Source: CAYLJV01 sp964554215 (GTDB taxonomy: Archaea; Hadarchaeota; Hadarchaeia; Hadarchaeales; JAGGTB01). From it: DNA of 21,445 nucleotides. The position numbers and the translations under genes are program-made. Under the pieces are notes generated by a model that saw only the letters and a list, made by a program, of their open reading frames with translations, had not been told where the DNA came from and did no database searches. Where the stretch lies: assembly GCA_964554215.1 (NCBI GenBank), contig CAZKND010000021.1:1-21445 (forward strand). Direction: 5' to 3'. This document shows, in pieces, positions 15,391 to 21,445 of the stretch (positions are counted from its first letter, which is position 1; the number at the start of each line of letters is the position of its first letter).

Positions 15391-15969
15391 TTATTTCAAT
15401 AACTCCCAAGATTTTCTTACTTCATCTGCAGCATTAGTGAGGACAGGGGGCATATGACCCGCATACAATCTCTCTAAGTCGTCTCCTACAAGATCTTTAA
15501 CCTTTTTAATAGATTCTACAAGTTTTTCACGATCTCCCCCAGGTAGATCCGTTCTCCCATAACTTCCTCCGGGAAAGATTAGATCACCACTGAACAATAC
15601 TCCATCACCGTAGAAAACCAAGTGAGAAGGATGATGACCAGGAGTATATATCGCAGTCAACTCTTTGTTGCCAGCCTCGATTTTACTTTGGTCCTCAACT
15701 GTTTGATCTACCCATCTCTCTTCTTCATTAAAAGCAAACACTTTTGAGCCAAATCTTTCTTTGATATCTTCAACATGGCCTACATGGTCAGGGTGGAAAT
15801 GTGTAAGTAGTATCTTATCCAGTTCGTCGATTTCGTTGCTTAAATTATCTACAATTTTAGGATTGTTTCCAGCATCGATAAGGACAGGATTTTTTCCTTT
15901 AATCAGGTAAGCATTGCTGGTGAAAGTTTGTATATTCTCGGCCAGATTTATTATTTCAGAGCTAATCAT
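15391..15969 (-). CDS. Metallo-beta-lactamase-fold hydrolase, glyoxalase II-like
   Basis: The 192-aa protein has the binuclear metal motif THFHPDH with H57, H59, D61 and H62, then H112 in TPGHHPSH, D129 in LFSGDLIF and H172 in AGHMPP. FPGGSYGRTDLPGGD near 133-146 is typical of the glyoxalase II-like subgroup of this superfamily. The substrate is unknown (a thioester such as lactoyl-glutathione is unlikely in an archaeon). I start at the ATG at 15969 because GGAG precedes it by about 5 nt. The open frame extends 9 codons upstream. It converges on thyA with 30 nt between the stops. Confidence 0.85.
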   Translation of the reverse strand: MISSEIINLAENIQTFTSNAYLIKGKNPVLIDAGNNPKIVDNLSNEIDELDKILLTHFHPDHVGHVEDIKERFGSKVFAFNEEERWVDQTVEDQSKIEAGNKELTAIYTPGHHPSHLVFYGDGVLFSGDLIFPGGSYGRTDLPGGDREKLVESIKKVKDLVGDDLERLYAGHMPPVLTNAADEVRKSWELLK

Positions 15970-16166
15970 TTTTCTCCATAATACTTTTTTTACCAACAGT
16001 TAATATTTTTGAATTCGAGATCTTTAGATAATAAACTATTTTTAAAGTATCTTTAGCACTTTTCCGAAAGTAGAGATATGAATCCAAATTTAGATATAAA
16101 AACTAAAAAACTGAAGGAATAAGTTGGCGATTACCAAATAATTTGAAAATTAATAAATGGTTCGAG

Positions 16167-16178
16167 TATATACTTAAA
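16167..16178 (+). promoter_or_regulatory. TATA box of the UPF0104 gene
   Basis: TATATACTTAAA lies about 26-37 nt upstream of the proposed start at 16204 and about 70-80 nt upstream of the ATG at 16249. The spacing fits the upstream start better. Confidence 0.4.
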
Positions 16179-16203
16179 TCGGATTCATTGAGGTTTTGAT
16201 AAT

Positions 16204-17190
16204 ATTAAGAAGAAAACGGCGGTAGGTTTTGTAATTGCCACCATCTTAATGGTTCTATTGTTCTTTCATTTCCTAGATGTAGGTGAGATTGTTTCTACTA
16301 TCCTTTCTGCTAATCCTCTTCTCTATGGTCTAGGAGTCTTGTGTATAGTTATATCTATTGTGAGTTGGGGGTACCGATGGAAGGTTTTTATCAATGGCCA
16401 AGGTTATTCGGTAAAGACTAGAGAGATTTTGGGCAGTTTGATGGTTGGATTAGCGATAAACAATATCACTCCGATAGCTAAATTAGGTGGGGAGCCTGTT
16501 AGAGCTTATTTAATTAAGAAAAACAATGGAGTAAAATACAGCGATGGATTAGCTTCCGTTTTGGCTGACGGTTCAATATTTCTAGTCGGAACTGTATTTT
16601 ATGTTCTATTATCTATTATCTTTCTCCCTTTAGCGATAAGTCCTCCATCTTGGCTTTTGGGAGCTATTGTAGCTTTCGCATGCGTGATGGGTCTTTTTCT
16701 TTTGGCTCTATCGGGTGTCTATCGAGGATCTGATTATATAGTACGATTCATTAAATTCATTTCTTCTAAGATAGGATACCTAAGAGAAAGAAAGGATAAA
16801 ATACTAGATAAGTACTTAGAGTTTAGAGAATCTTTTAGACAATGCTTGAAGAATAAGAAATCTCTAGCGAAGACTTTGTCAGCACTTGGCTTATCAAAAG
16901 TTTTGAATATCGCGGCGTATTTCTTTATTTTTATGTCTCTAGGCCATCCAGTCTCTATTTTACACATCTTCATCGTGACAGGCATATCTCAACTGGTTTT
17001 AGCTTTGCCTGCAACTCCCGGCTCTTTGGGTGTTTATGAGGGTGCCTTCGTTTCTCTATACGCTTTACTTGGAGTTAATCCCGCTATCGCTGGATCAGCA
17101 GTCTTGCTGCAGAGATTAATATGGTTCTGGGCTACAACGGCTATCGGAGGTTATCTTGGGACCTATTATGGAGTGAGCATGTCTGATTGA
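16204..17190 (+). CDS. UPF0104/LPG-synthase-type (AglD-like) membrane protein
   Basis: The protein has about eight membrane segments and belongs to the lysylphosphatidylglycerol synthase transmembrane/UPF0104 family. Signatures are SWGYRWKVFI, the loop NNITPIAKLGGEPVRAYLIK, and ALPATPGSLGVYEGAFVSLY near the C-terminus. Archaeal relatives act in lipid-linked sugar transfer or lipid flipping; the exact role here is unknown. The first ATG is at 16249, but the frame is open further up and gives IKKKTAVGFVIATIL, which completes the expected basic-then-hydrophobic first helix. GAGGT (16190-16194) lies 9 nt before an ATT at 16204, so I propose an ATT start. If that is wrong the gene begins at 16249 with a truncated first helix. 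Confidence 0.8.
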   Translation: MKKKTAVGFVIATILMVLLFFHFLDVGEIVSTILSANPLLYGLGVLCIVISIVSWGYRWKVFINGQGYSVKTREILGSLMVGLAINNITPIAKLGGEPVRAYLIKKNNGVKYSDGLASVLADGSIFLVGTVFYVLLSIIFLPLAISPPSWLLGAIVAFACVMGLFLLALSGVYRGSDYIVRFIKFISSKIGYLRERKDKILDKYLEFRESFRQCLKNKKSLAKTLSALGLSKVLNIAAYFFIFMSLGHPVSILHIFIVTGISQLVLALPATPGSLGVYEGAFVSLYALLGVNPAIAGSAVLLQRLIWFWATTAIGGYLGTYYGVSMSD

Positions 17191-17243
17191 AATATTAATT
17201 AGACACTTTAGCTCTTAATTGATGTAAGAATTCAGTTTGATGG

Positions 17244-17660
17244 TTATGAAGCTCTCCTACTTCCTAATATTAGACTCCCAATAGTCACTAACGATATGCC
17301 AATTATCTTGAGTAAGGAGGGAGGTTCTGAAAATATCGTTAGACCCACAATTACTGGGACCAACACCATAAAACCAGATATGACTGGTGTAACGACGGAA
17401 GCTCTTCCTTTGCTCAAAGCCCAAAACCAGGTGATCATCCCTATCACTGATGTTACTACCATCCCTACAAATGCAGGATTTACAATAAGTGAAATCCAAT
17501 TTTCAATTGATAGGATATTGAATACTTCTATTCCTTGAACTGCAGTTTTAGTAAAAACGCCGCCTGCTCCAAAAAGGATTCCGGTTACTATAGCCAAAGG
17601 AAGCTCTTCGGTCAACAGGCTCGTATTTTTATTATCCTTTTCAATTTCTTCATTTGTCAT
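17244..17660 (-). CDS. DMT/EamA-type transporter half, second subunit
   Basis: The 138-aa protein has a short polar N-terminus and four hydrophobic segments: ELPLAIVTGILFGAGGVF, a second at about 63-82, a third with VVTPVISGFMVLVPVIVGL and a fourth with IIGISLVTIGSLILG. The motif SVVTPVISGF before the third helix and the IIGISLVTIGSLIL end are typical of drug/metabolite transporter (EamA-like) halves. The partner half is encoded immediately upstream, and its stop lies only 4 nt before this ATG. GGTGG in the end of that gene can serve as ribosome binding site. The two probably form a heterodimer. The substrate is unknown. Confidence 0.8.
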   Translation of the reverse strand: MTNEEIEKDNKNTSLLTEELPLAIVTGILFGAGGVFTKTAVQGIEVFNILSIENWISLIVNPAFVGMVVTSVIGMITWFWALSKGRASVVTPVISGFMVLVPVIVGLTIFSEPPSLLKIIGISLVTIGSLILGSRRAS

Positions 17661-17664
17661 GGTT

Positions 17665-18069
17665 TCAAGCCACCAAATTCAATAAAAATATCCCAGCGAT
17701 AGTAATAGTGATACCGATATATTCAAATCGGTCGAGTTTTTCATTAAGCCATAATAATCCTAACAGAATAGTCCAAAAATTACCAACAGCAAGCATTGGT
17801 TGAACAACTGATATCTGACCTATAGACATGGAAGTTAGGTAAATCAGCCATCCTACAAAAAACAGGAATATTCCTATGAGAAAATATCTGTTCAAGAGGA
17901 TTCCAACTACTTTTTTGACCTTTCCAAATTCTATTCCTCCGTTATCAATCCACCAATCGTCTGCCATGGGAGGTAACTCATCAAGACCTCTCTTTTGGAT
18001 AGGTTTCGAAATCCCTATCAATAATGATGCTATGAGGGCAAGTAAAACATAAAAACTTATGATTTCCAT
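17665..18069 (-). CDS. DMT/EamA-type transporter half, first subunit
   Basis: The 134-aa protein has about four hydrophobic segments: FYVLLALIASLLIGIS, FLIGIFLFFVGWLIYLTSMS, QPMLAVGNFWTILLGLLWL and YIGITITIAGIFLLNL. A polar loop of about 35 residues follows the first. The order SISVVQP-type loop, NFWTILLG, NEKLDRFEYIGITITIAGI matches the C-terminal half of EamA/DMT carriers, where the stretch just before the last helix is conserved. With the following gene it makes a complete two-part carrier. ATG at 18069 has no Shine-Dalgarno but has a TATA box 28 nt upstream, hence it is probably leaderless. Confidence 0.8.
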   Translation of the reverse strand: MEIISFYVLLALIASLLIGISKPIQKRGLDELPPMADDWWIDNGGIEFGKVKKVVGILLNRYFLIGIFLFFVGWLIYLTSMSIGQISVVQPMLAVGNFWTILLGLLWLNEKLDRFEYIGITITIAGIFLLNLVA

Positions 18070-18092
18070 TTATCGAAGTTTTGATATCTAGA

Positions 18093-18101
18093 GTTATATT
18101 T
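18093..18101 (-). promoter_or_regulatory. TATA box of the split DMT transporter operon
   Basis: AAATATAAC on the minus strand is centred 28 nt upstream of the ATG at 18069. This is the spacing expected of a leaderless archaeal transcript. Confidence 0.5.
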
Positions 18102-18164
18102 TCTTACGTTTCAAATCAGGACTCAACCAATTAAATAAAATTGTTGTTTATTCTTCCAGTAGGC

Positions 18165-18177
18165 ACATAAATAAAAA
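18165..18177 (+). promoter_or_regulatory. TATA box of tRNA-Leu
   Basis: CATAAATAAAAAC is centred about 40 nt upstream of the mature tRNA 5' end. It would place the start of transcription roughly 14 nt before the tRNA. Confidence 0.45.
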
Positions 18178-18211
18178 CCAGCAATTAAAACACAGTACTG
18201 AAGAATCTCGA

Positions 18212-18317
18212 GCGGGGGTGCCCGAGATTGGCCTAAGGGGCCGGACTTAAGATCTAATAAAAGATAGGCCATCCGGTGACCGTAGGGTCTTCCTGGGTTC
18301 GATTCCCAGCCCCCGCA
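18212..18317 (+). tRNA. tRNA-Leu (anticodon UAA) with 19-nt intron
   Basis: The acceptor stem GCGGGGG (18212-18218) pairs with CCCCCGC (18310-18316), and A18317 is the Leu-type discriminator. The D stem is CCC/GGG. The anticodon stem CCGGA (18241-18245) pairs with UCCGG (18272-18276). The loop C-U-UAA-G-A is split after G37 (18251) by an intron. A long variable arm (GACC 18278-18281, GGUC 18286-18289) marks a type II tRNA, and the T arm is CUGGG-UUCGAUU-CCCAG. CCA is not encoded. Anticodon UAA reads UUA and UUG. Confidence 0.96.
18252..18270 (+). other. Archaeal tRNA intron (bulge-helix-bulge)
   Basis: The 19-nt intron lies at the canonical 37/38 position. CUUA (18246-18249) pairs with UAGG (18265-18268) to make the 4-bp central helix with one G-U. 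The 5' bulge is A-G^A (18250-18252) and the 3' bulge C-C^A (18269-18271). UCU/AGA closes the intron loop AAUAAA. This is the standard substrate of the archaeal splicing endonuclease. Confidence 0.92.
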
Positions 18318-18760
18318 TACCCTTTCTAGTCTAACAATTCATTTGTTAATTTGCCTGAAGAAGGGAGTTGTGCGGATTTTCTGAGCTAAGTTGCACATAC
18401 GCAGTATAATCGGTAGTTCTCGTTTTGTTAACTTCTTTTGCCCGATAGGCTTGATTTTCGAGTCTTGTTTGGTTAAACCGAATCGAATATAAGGAATTTC
18501 TAATTTCTTCATTTCTTGTCTAAGACAGTTCAATATCGAGACAATATTAGAGGAGGATGATAGAATTTTGAAAAAAATTCTGGTAAAATTAAATGGTAGA
18601 GGAATATTTAATAAAAATTATTGCAGTATCAACTCTCGTTCTCCTATCCGGCTTGGATTTTTCAGATTGGCTTATCTTTTTCAAGGAAGAGGAATTGACA
18701 AGGACAAAATCTTTATGTCTTAGACCTTCTTTTTACCATAGAAGAAGAGGGGGGGAGATT
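18318..18760. other. 443-nt region without a convincing gene
   Basis: It holds the first copy of a repeated non-coding element (18368-18443). A possible 51-codon frame starts at TTG 18568, with GGAGG 11 nt upstream; I do not trust it. An in-frame extension of the CBS gene goes up to an ATG at 18593 but has no ribosome binding site and reads like non-coding sequence. A TTTATG TATA-like word lies near 18711. Confidence 0.6.
18368..18443 (+). repeat. Repeated non-coding element, copy 1
   Basis: It aligns with 20008-20087 at roughly 70 percent identity by eye. Shared blocks in the same order are TTGTGCG, TTTT-TGA-CTAAGTTG, ACAT, GCA, TAG and TTCTCGTTTTGTT, followed by a T-rich end. TGTGC and GCACA can pair around the CTAAGTT block. 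Small indels break any common reading frame, so it is probably not coding. It lies about 50 nt after the tRNA. Confidence 0.7.
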
Positions 18761-19207
18761 TTGGCTAAAGTAGAATATTTCAAAGCCAGAGATATAATGG
18801 GTGAAAAATTACCACACGCTGAACCCAACGATACAGTTTCTGACGTAATTGGACTGATGGTGAAACATAATCTAGAAGAAGTTCCTATTGTAAAAGATGA
18901 CCAAGTAGTGGGGGTGTTGAGCGACACTCTATTTATAGAGCGGAGAAATCTATCTTTTTCCACTAAACTCAAAAATGTCGTCCATAGAGGACCAACCGTT
19001 GATGAAGACGACTCGATAATTGATGTAAGCGAGTTGTTGCTCTCTTCCGACTATCAAGGTGTGCCCGTGACTTCAAAATCAGGGACTTACATAGGCTTTG
19101 TGACTAGAAAAAACCTAACAGAAGTCATATCCGAACTGGATGAGCTGAAAAAAAACAACGGTAAAAGAATTTATGACCCTTTCACCCGCAACTATCCAAA
19201 GTCATGA
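18761..19207 (+). CDS. Two-CBS-domain protein, probably the N-terminal part of a frameshifted four-CBS protein
   Basis: I start this 148-aa frame at a TTG at 18761, preceded by GGGGGAG. It then reads AKVEYFKARDIMGEKLPHAE, a normal CBS start. The first CBS domain spans about 8-65 (VPIVKDDQVVGVLSD) and the second about 70-128 (GVPVTSKSGTYIGFVTRKNL). After ELDELKK the frame runs out as NNGKRIYDPFTRNYPKS and stops. In the +1 frame the sequence continues TTVKEFMTLSPATIQ, exactly the linker and start of a third CBS domain. The switch falls in a run of eight A (19148-19155). CBS pairs bind adenine nucleotides. The break is either a base-calling error, a real mutation or slippage. Confidence 0.8.
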   Translation: MAKVEYFKARDIMGEKLPHAEPNDTVSDVIGLMVKHNLEEVPIVKDDQVVGVLSDTLFIERRNLSFSTKLKNVVHRGPTVDEDDSIIDVSELLLSSDYQGVPVTSKSGTYIGFVTRKNLTEVISELDELKKNNGKRIYDPFTRNYPKS

Positions 19208-19934
19208 AGATATCAGCAAGGCGAAGGCGATGATGGATAAATACGATGTGAGGACTCTACCTGTTGTGGACGAGCGTGGCAAGCTTCTCGGAGTAGTCGG
19301 AATAAAGGACTTTATGAAAGAAGGATTCGGGCCGATGAGTGCGAGGATGACTAGACAAGAAAAAGGAAATAGAACGGGTGAGAGAAAATCACAAGAGATA
19401 GAGGTTCAGAATATAATGTCAGAACCGGCTATAACCACCGAACCCAATGCAAAGATACACGAAGCCGTGGAGAAAATGGTCGAGCACAACATATCTACTC
19501 TTGTTGTCACTAAGAATGATGAGATAAAAGGGGTATTAACCCGGTACGATTTGATAGAGATAATCGCCAGTTTCAGAGAAAAGAAAGAGGTCTATGTACA
19601 GATAAATGGAGTTGAAGGAGGGCCTGAGGTCTACAATCAGATGCATGATCTTATTCAAGGTTTTTTGGAAAAAATCAACAATGTTCTCGAACCACTAGTA
19701 TTGAATGTTCAAGTTGTGTCTCACAGTAAAGGAAATGCCCAAGGGGAGTACAGTGTCAGGTTACGTCTATCGACTGACCACGGAATGCTTTACGCCAAGG
19801 AAACCGATTGGAACATTATGAAAGCTCTTGACAGTACTCTCGACAGCTTGAAAAAAAGGATCTTTGAAAACAAAGAGAAAAGACTTGATAGGCGAAGGCA
19901 TCCAAAATATCAGAAGTTCAAATCAGAAAATTAA
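19173..19934 (+). CDS. Two CBS domains plus HPF/S30AE-like C-terminal domain (second part of the split CBS gene)
   Basis: The 253-aa frame opens at ATG 19173, inside the end of the previous frame, and has no Shine-Dalgarno of its own. CBS domains lie at about 1-55 (DVRTLPVVDERGKLLGVVG) and 78-134 (VQNIMSEPAITTEPNAKIHE, LVVTKNDEIKGVLTRYDLIE). From about 140 to 240 a different domain follows: KKEVYVQINGVEGG, LVLNVQVVSHSKGN, EYSVRLRLSTDHG and MKALDSTLDSLKKRIFENK. This order of strands and helices resembles ribosome hibernation factor HPF (S30AE). As one protein with the upstream frame it would have about 390 residues: four CBS domains sensing nucleotides and an HPF-like ribosome-binding tail. 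Role in ribosome hibernation is inference. Confidence 0.82.
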   Translation: MTLSPATIQSHEDISKAKAMMDKYDVRTLPVVDERGKLLGVVGIKDFMKEGFGPMSARMTRQEKGNRTGERKSQEIEVQNIMSEPAITTEPNAKIHEAVEKMVEHNISTLVVTKNDEIKGVLTRYDLIEIIASFREKKEVYVQINGVEGGPEVYNQMHDLIQGFLEKINNVLEPLVLNVQVVSHSKGNAQGEYSVRLRLSTDHGMLYAKETDWNIMKALDSTLDSLKKRIFENKEKRLDRRRHPKYQKFKSEN

Positions 19935-20007
19935 CAAGAATTAGCCAACTCACAAATTCTCCGTACTTAATCTTGCTAACTCTATTATATTAATTCATTA
20001 AGAACAT

Positions 20008-20087
20008 TTGTGCGTAATTTTTATGAACTAAGTTGTACATTTGCAACCTCTTCCTAGCTGTTTTCTCGTTTTGTTTTCTTTTTTCCT
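20008..20087 (+). repeat. Repeated non-coding element, copy 2
   Basis: This is the partner of 18368-18443. The stem TGTGC/GCACA of copy 1 appears here as TGTGC/GTACA, which still pairs with a G-U in the plus-strand RNA but not in the minus-strand RNA. It lies about 75 nt after the CBS gene stop and ends in a T-rich tract. Confidence 0.7.
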
Positions 20088-20160
20088 CTACGCTACCTAG
20101 CAAGGAAAAGAAAAAGGAGATTTAGAACTATAAAAAAATTCTGAACAAGAGTTACGAGAA

Positions 20161-20182
20161 CAACAAAGCGGAAACTTTGTTG
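20161..20182. other. Perfect 8-bp hairpin
   Basis: CAACAAAG (20161-20168) and CTTTGTTG (20175-20182) are exact reverse complements around the loop CGGAAA. It may belong to a small RNA or to a transcription end between the CBS gene and the convergent gene. Confidence 0.7.
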
Positions 20183-20226
20183 AGAATAATAGATTTGGGA
20201 AAATCCCTAATAATATGTCCAAATTG

Positions 20227-20262
20227 GAGTAGAACCGACCAAATAGTCCGGTCGATCTACTC
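20227..20262 (-). terminator. Hairpin at the end of the helical-protein gene
   Basis: The outer stem GAGTAGA (20227-20233)/TCTACTC (20256-20262) and inner stem CGACC (20236-20240)/GGTCG (20250-20254) flank a 9-nt loop. The stop codon of the minus-strand gene lies in the stem. Only a weak T-tract follows, so it may mark a processing site instead. Confidence 0.5.
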
Positions 20263-20829
20263 TTCTGTTTCATCCAAAATGGGGAAATCTTCCTCGTCAA
20301 ATCCACCGACAGGAGAAATATAGTTTGCTGGTCCCAAAGCTCTGCTAAACAAATAGGTGACTTTTTCAGTCAACGCACCACCATGTAAAACCACTTCCTT
20401 AAGGTGTTTTTTAGCTTCTTCATCTTCGGATATATCAGATAGGATTTCTCCCAAAAAGTTTCCCAACTCTGGTAGTAAAGTTCCCAACATTTCAGGGTCT
20501 ATGGCTGATAGGAAAGAGCCTATAGCTTCTTTCATCTCATCTTCCTGTGCTAGTTCATGCAACCCATCTACTAATTCGGGGGTCATTGTATTGTTCAAAG
20601 AACTGATAGCTGGTCCGGCTAATGCAGCTAAATTGGAGAAACCTTCAGAGATTCCTTCCTCCCCCGACAATTCTTTAATGATAGGACTGATTGTTTTGAA
20701 AACCTCCGGATTGTCTTCAAGAGTGTCAAGGATATCTTTGGAAGACTCAAGCAACGCAGCGGTTTCGTCTTCGTCAATTTTATTCATAATCTGGACTATT
20801 GCTTTCATTGAATTCATTTCTGATGACAC
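20257..20829 (-). CDS. Acidic all-helical protein, possibly DUF1641-like
   Basis: I start this 190-aa protein at the GTG at 20829, since GGAGGTGA ends about 5 nt upstream. An earlier GTG (20838) would overlap that site. It is helix after helix with Leu/Ile repeats and acidic loops: MKAIVQIMNKIDEDETAAL, LDTLEDNPEVFKTISPII, VDGLHELAQEDEMKEAIGSF and FLGEILSDISEDEEA. There is no Cys, metal motif or membrane segment. The repeated helical arrangement resembles DUF1641 proteins, which often neighbour quinone or formate oxidoreductases, but I cannot confirm that. It lies downstream of the alcohol dehydrogenase fragment on the same strand but runs from its own leader. Confidence 0.65.
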   Translation of the reverse strand: MSSEMNSMKAIVQIMNKIDEDETAALLESSKDILDTLEDNPEVFKTISPIIKELSGEEGISEGFSNLAALAGPAISSLNNTMTPELVDGLHELAQEDEMKEAIGSFLSAIDPEMLGTLLPELGNFLGEILSDISEDEEAKKHLKEVVLHGGALTEKVTYLFSRALGPANYISPVGGFDEEDFPILDETEE

Positions 20830-20958
20830 AAATTTCACCTCCCTTCTAATTTTGGATAATATTTACTTTTTTCTCCTGTAGAAAAACGAAAATTATTACT
20901 CAATCATCTCAACCAATAATACCGAAAGTTTTCCAATATAATTATTTATGATATCACC

Positions 20959-21445
20959 TTAGAAATCAACATCCTCGCATTGATAGGCACACTTCAAAAT
21001 TTTTTTCAGATCCTCTTTACTGGCGGTTCTCGGACTTGTCAAAGTACAAATATCCTCCTCCGAATAACCAGCGATTCGATCCAGGTTCTCTTCCCATTCT
21101 TCAGAATCTATATCATAATCTTTCAATTTGTAATCAATATCTATCTCATCCATAAGGTCCGTGAATTTTTGCTCTAATTTATCCAGATATTCCTCTTCTG
21201 AGTCTGCTTCAATACCCAACTGTTTGGCCATATCAATATGTTTATCCGTAACTTCTGAGTAAAATCTCAAAGTGGGAGGAATAAACATTCCTACAGCTGC
21301 TCCATGATGTATTCCGAAAACCTTCCCAACTGAATGACCTAAACTATGGGTCAAAGCTGCATTACAGTTTCCAAAAGCCAGACCGGCCAGAGTCGAAGCC
21401 TTCAACATCATTTCTCTGGCTTCCATATCGTCAGGATTTTTGTAA
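20959..21445 (-). CDS. Iron-containing alcohol dehydrogenase, C-terminal part (start outside window)
   Basis: About 162 residues of the helical C-terminal domain are present, and the frame stays open to the right edge (YKNPDD before the first Met). NPDDMEAREMMLKASTLAG followed by FGNCNAALTHSLGHSVGK is the group III (Fe-type) alcohol dehydrogenase signature. The His of ALTHSLGH and of GIHHGAA are expected metal ligands. PRTASKEDLKKIL near the end is the usual C-terminal helix. Members reduce aldehydes or ketones, or act on glycerol, butanol or lactaldehyde, with NAD(P)H. The substrate cannot be told from this part. Confidence 0.92.
   Translation of the reverse strand, partial: YKNPDDMEAREMMLKASTLAGLAFGNCNAALTHSLGHSVGKVFGIHHGAAVGMFIPPTLRFYSEVTDKHIDMAKQLGIEADSEEEYLDKLEQKFTDLMDEIDIDYKLKDYDIDSEEWEENLDRIAGYSEEDICTLTSPRTASKEDLKKILKCAYQCEDVDF

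Larger units (their letters stand above)
19935..20256. other. 322-nt gene-free region with structured elements
   Basis: It contains copy 2 of the non-coding element (20008-20087), a perfect 8-bp hairpin (20161-20182), a short GGGA-AAA-TCCC hairpin near 20197-20207, and most of a terminator-like hairpin that overlaps the end of the next minus-strand gene. No convincing coding frame is seen on either strand. Confidence 0.65.

Noticed and set aside
16079..16123. 14-codon frame starting ATG (MNPNLDIKTKKLKE)
   Set aside because: Too short, with no conserved feature and only a weak upstream site.
10221..18317. Integrated element bounded by the integrase and tRNA-Leu
   Set aside because: No second copy of the tRNA 3' end is seen, the genes between are ordinary chromosomal ones, and no phage or plasmid genes are present.
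18339..18533. 64-codon minus-strand frame
   Set aside because: It covers non-coding element copy 1. The related copy 2 has indels that break the same frame, and no good ribosome binding site was seen.
18568..18723. 51-codon frame starting TTG after GGAGG
   Set aside because: Spacing of 11 nt is long, the sequence shows no domain-like pattern, and it overlaps the leader of the CBS gene.
19148..19160. Classical -1 slippery site (A AAA AAC) in the CBS gene
   Set aside because: A -1 shift reads CAA CGG TAA and stops. Only a +1 (or -2) change joins the second frame.

Overview
The window reads as a piece of an archaeal, probably euryarchaeal, chromosome that is AT-rich (by eye about one third G+C). 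Archaeal marks are an MptE pterin pyrophosphokinase, a methanogen-type thymidylate synthase, an archaeal RNase J, a Vms1-like release-factor protein, an AN1-finger rhomboid, paired short methionine synthases, and a tRNA-Leu(UAA) with a bulge-helix-bulge intron. TATA boxes sit about 25 nt upstream of apparently leaderless genes. An iron-sulfur flavoprotein, a second flavoprotein and an iron-type alcohol dehydrogenase suggest an anaerobic life style. Many proteins are acidic, which would fit a salt-adapted organism, but I cannot name a genus. A run of exactly 100 N (9549-9648) shows this is a draft scaffold.

Layout. 1-517: 5' part of an iron-sulfur flavoprotein (minus). 664-1971: RNase J, converging on an unrecognised 397-aa protein (1968-3161, minus). 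3238-5216: two overlapping MetE-like genes, the first lacking most zinc ligands. 5278-6000: response regulator (minus). 6177-7678: likely operon of a SemiSWEET-like membrane protein, a flavodoxin-type protein and mptE. 7698-9422: minus-strand genes for a Mth938-domain protein, an AN1-rhomboid fusion and a 90-aa Cas2/VapD-like small protein. 9454-9673: tandem array of 20-bp palindromic repeats interrupted by the assembly gap, then an AT-rich block full of inverted repeats, then a tyrosine recombinase (10221-11240). 11455-12702: tandem helix-hairpin-helix protein, converging on a coiled-coil VLRF1 protein (12719-13654). 13770-14549: a single-domain response regulator and a 72-aa protein (minus). 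14680-15360: thymidylate synthase. 15391-15969: glyoxalase II-like hydrolase (minus). 16204-17190: UPF0104-type membrane protein. 17244-18069: split DMT-type transporter pair (minus). 18212-18317: intron-bearing tRNA-Leu. 18761-19934: a four-CBS protein with an HPF-like tail, broken by a +1 frameshift at an A8 run. 20257-20829: helical protein (minus). 20959-21445: C-terminal part of an iron alcohol dehydrogenase (minus).

Shared themes. One-carbon and pterin metabolism recurs in metE-like genes, mptE and thyA. RNA and translation quality control recurs in RNase J, the Vms1-like protein, the HPF-like CBS protein and the tRNA intron. Many starts are TTG with a good Shine-Dalgarno; others look leaderless. 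The most unusual parts are the palindromic 20-bp array beside the small ferredoxin-fold protein and the integrase, the pair of related non-coding elements near 18.4 and 20.0 kb, and the frameshifted CBS/HPF gene.
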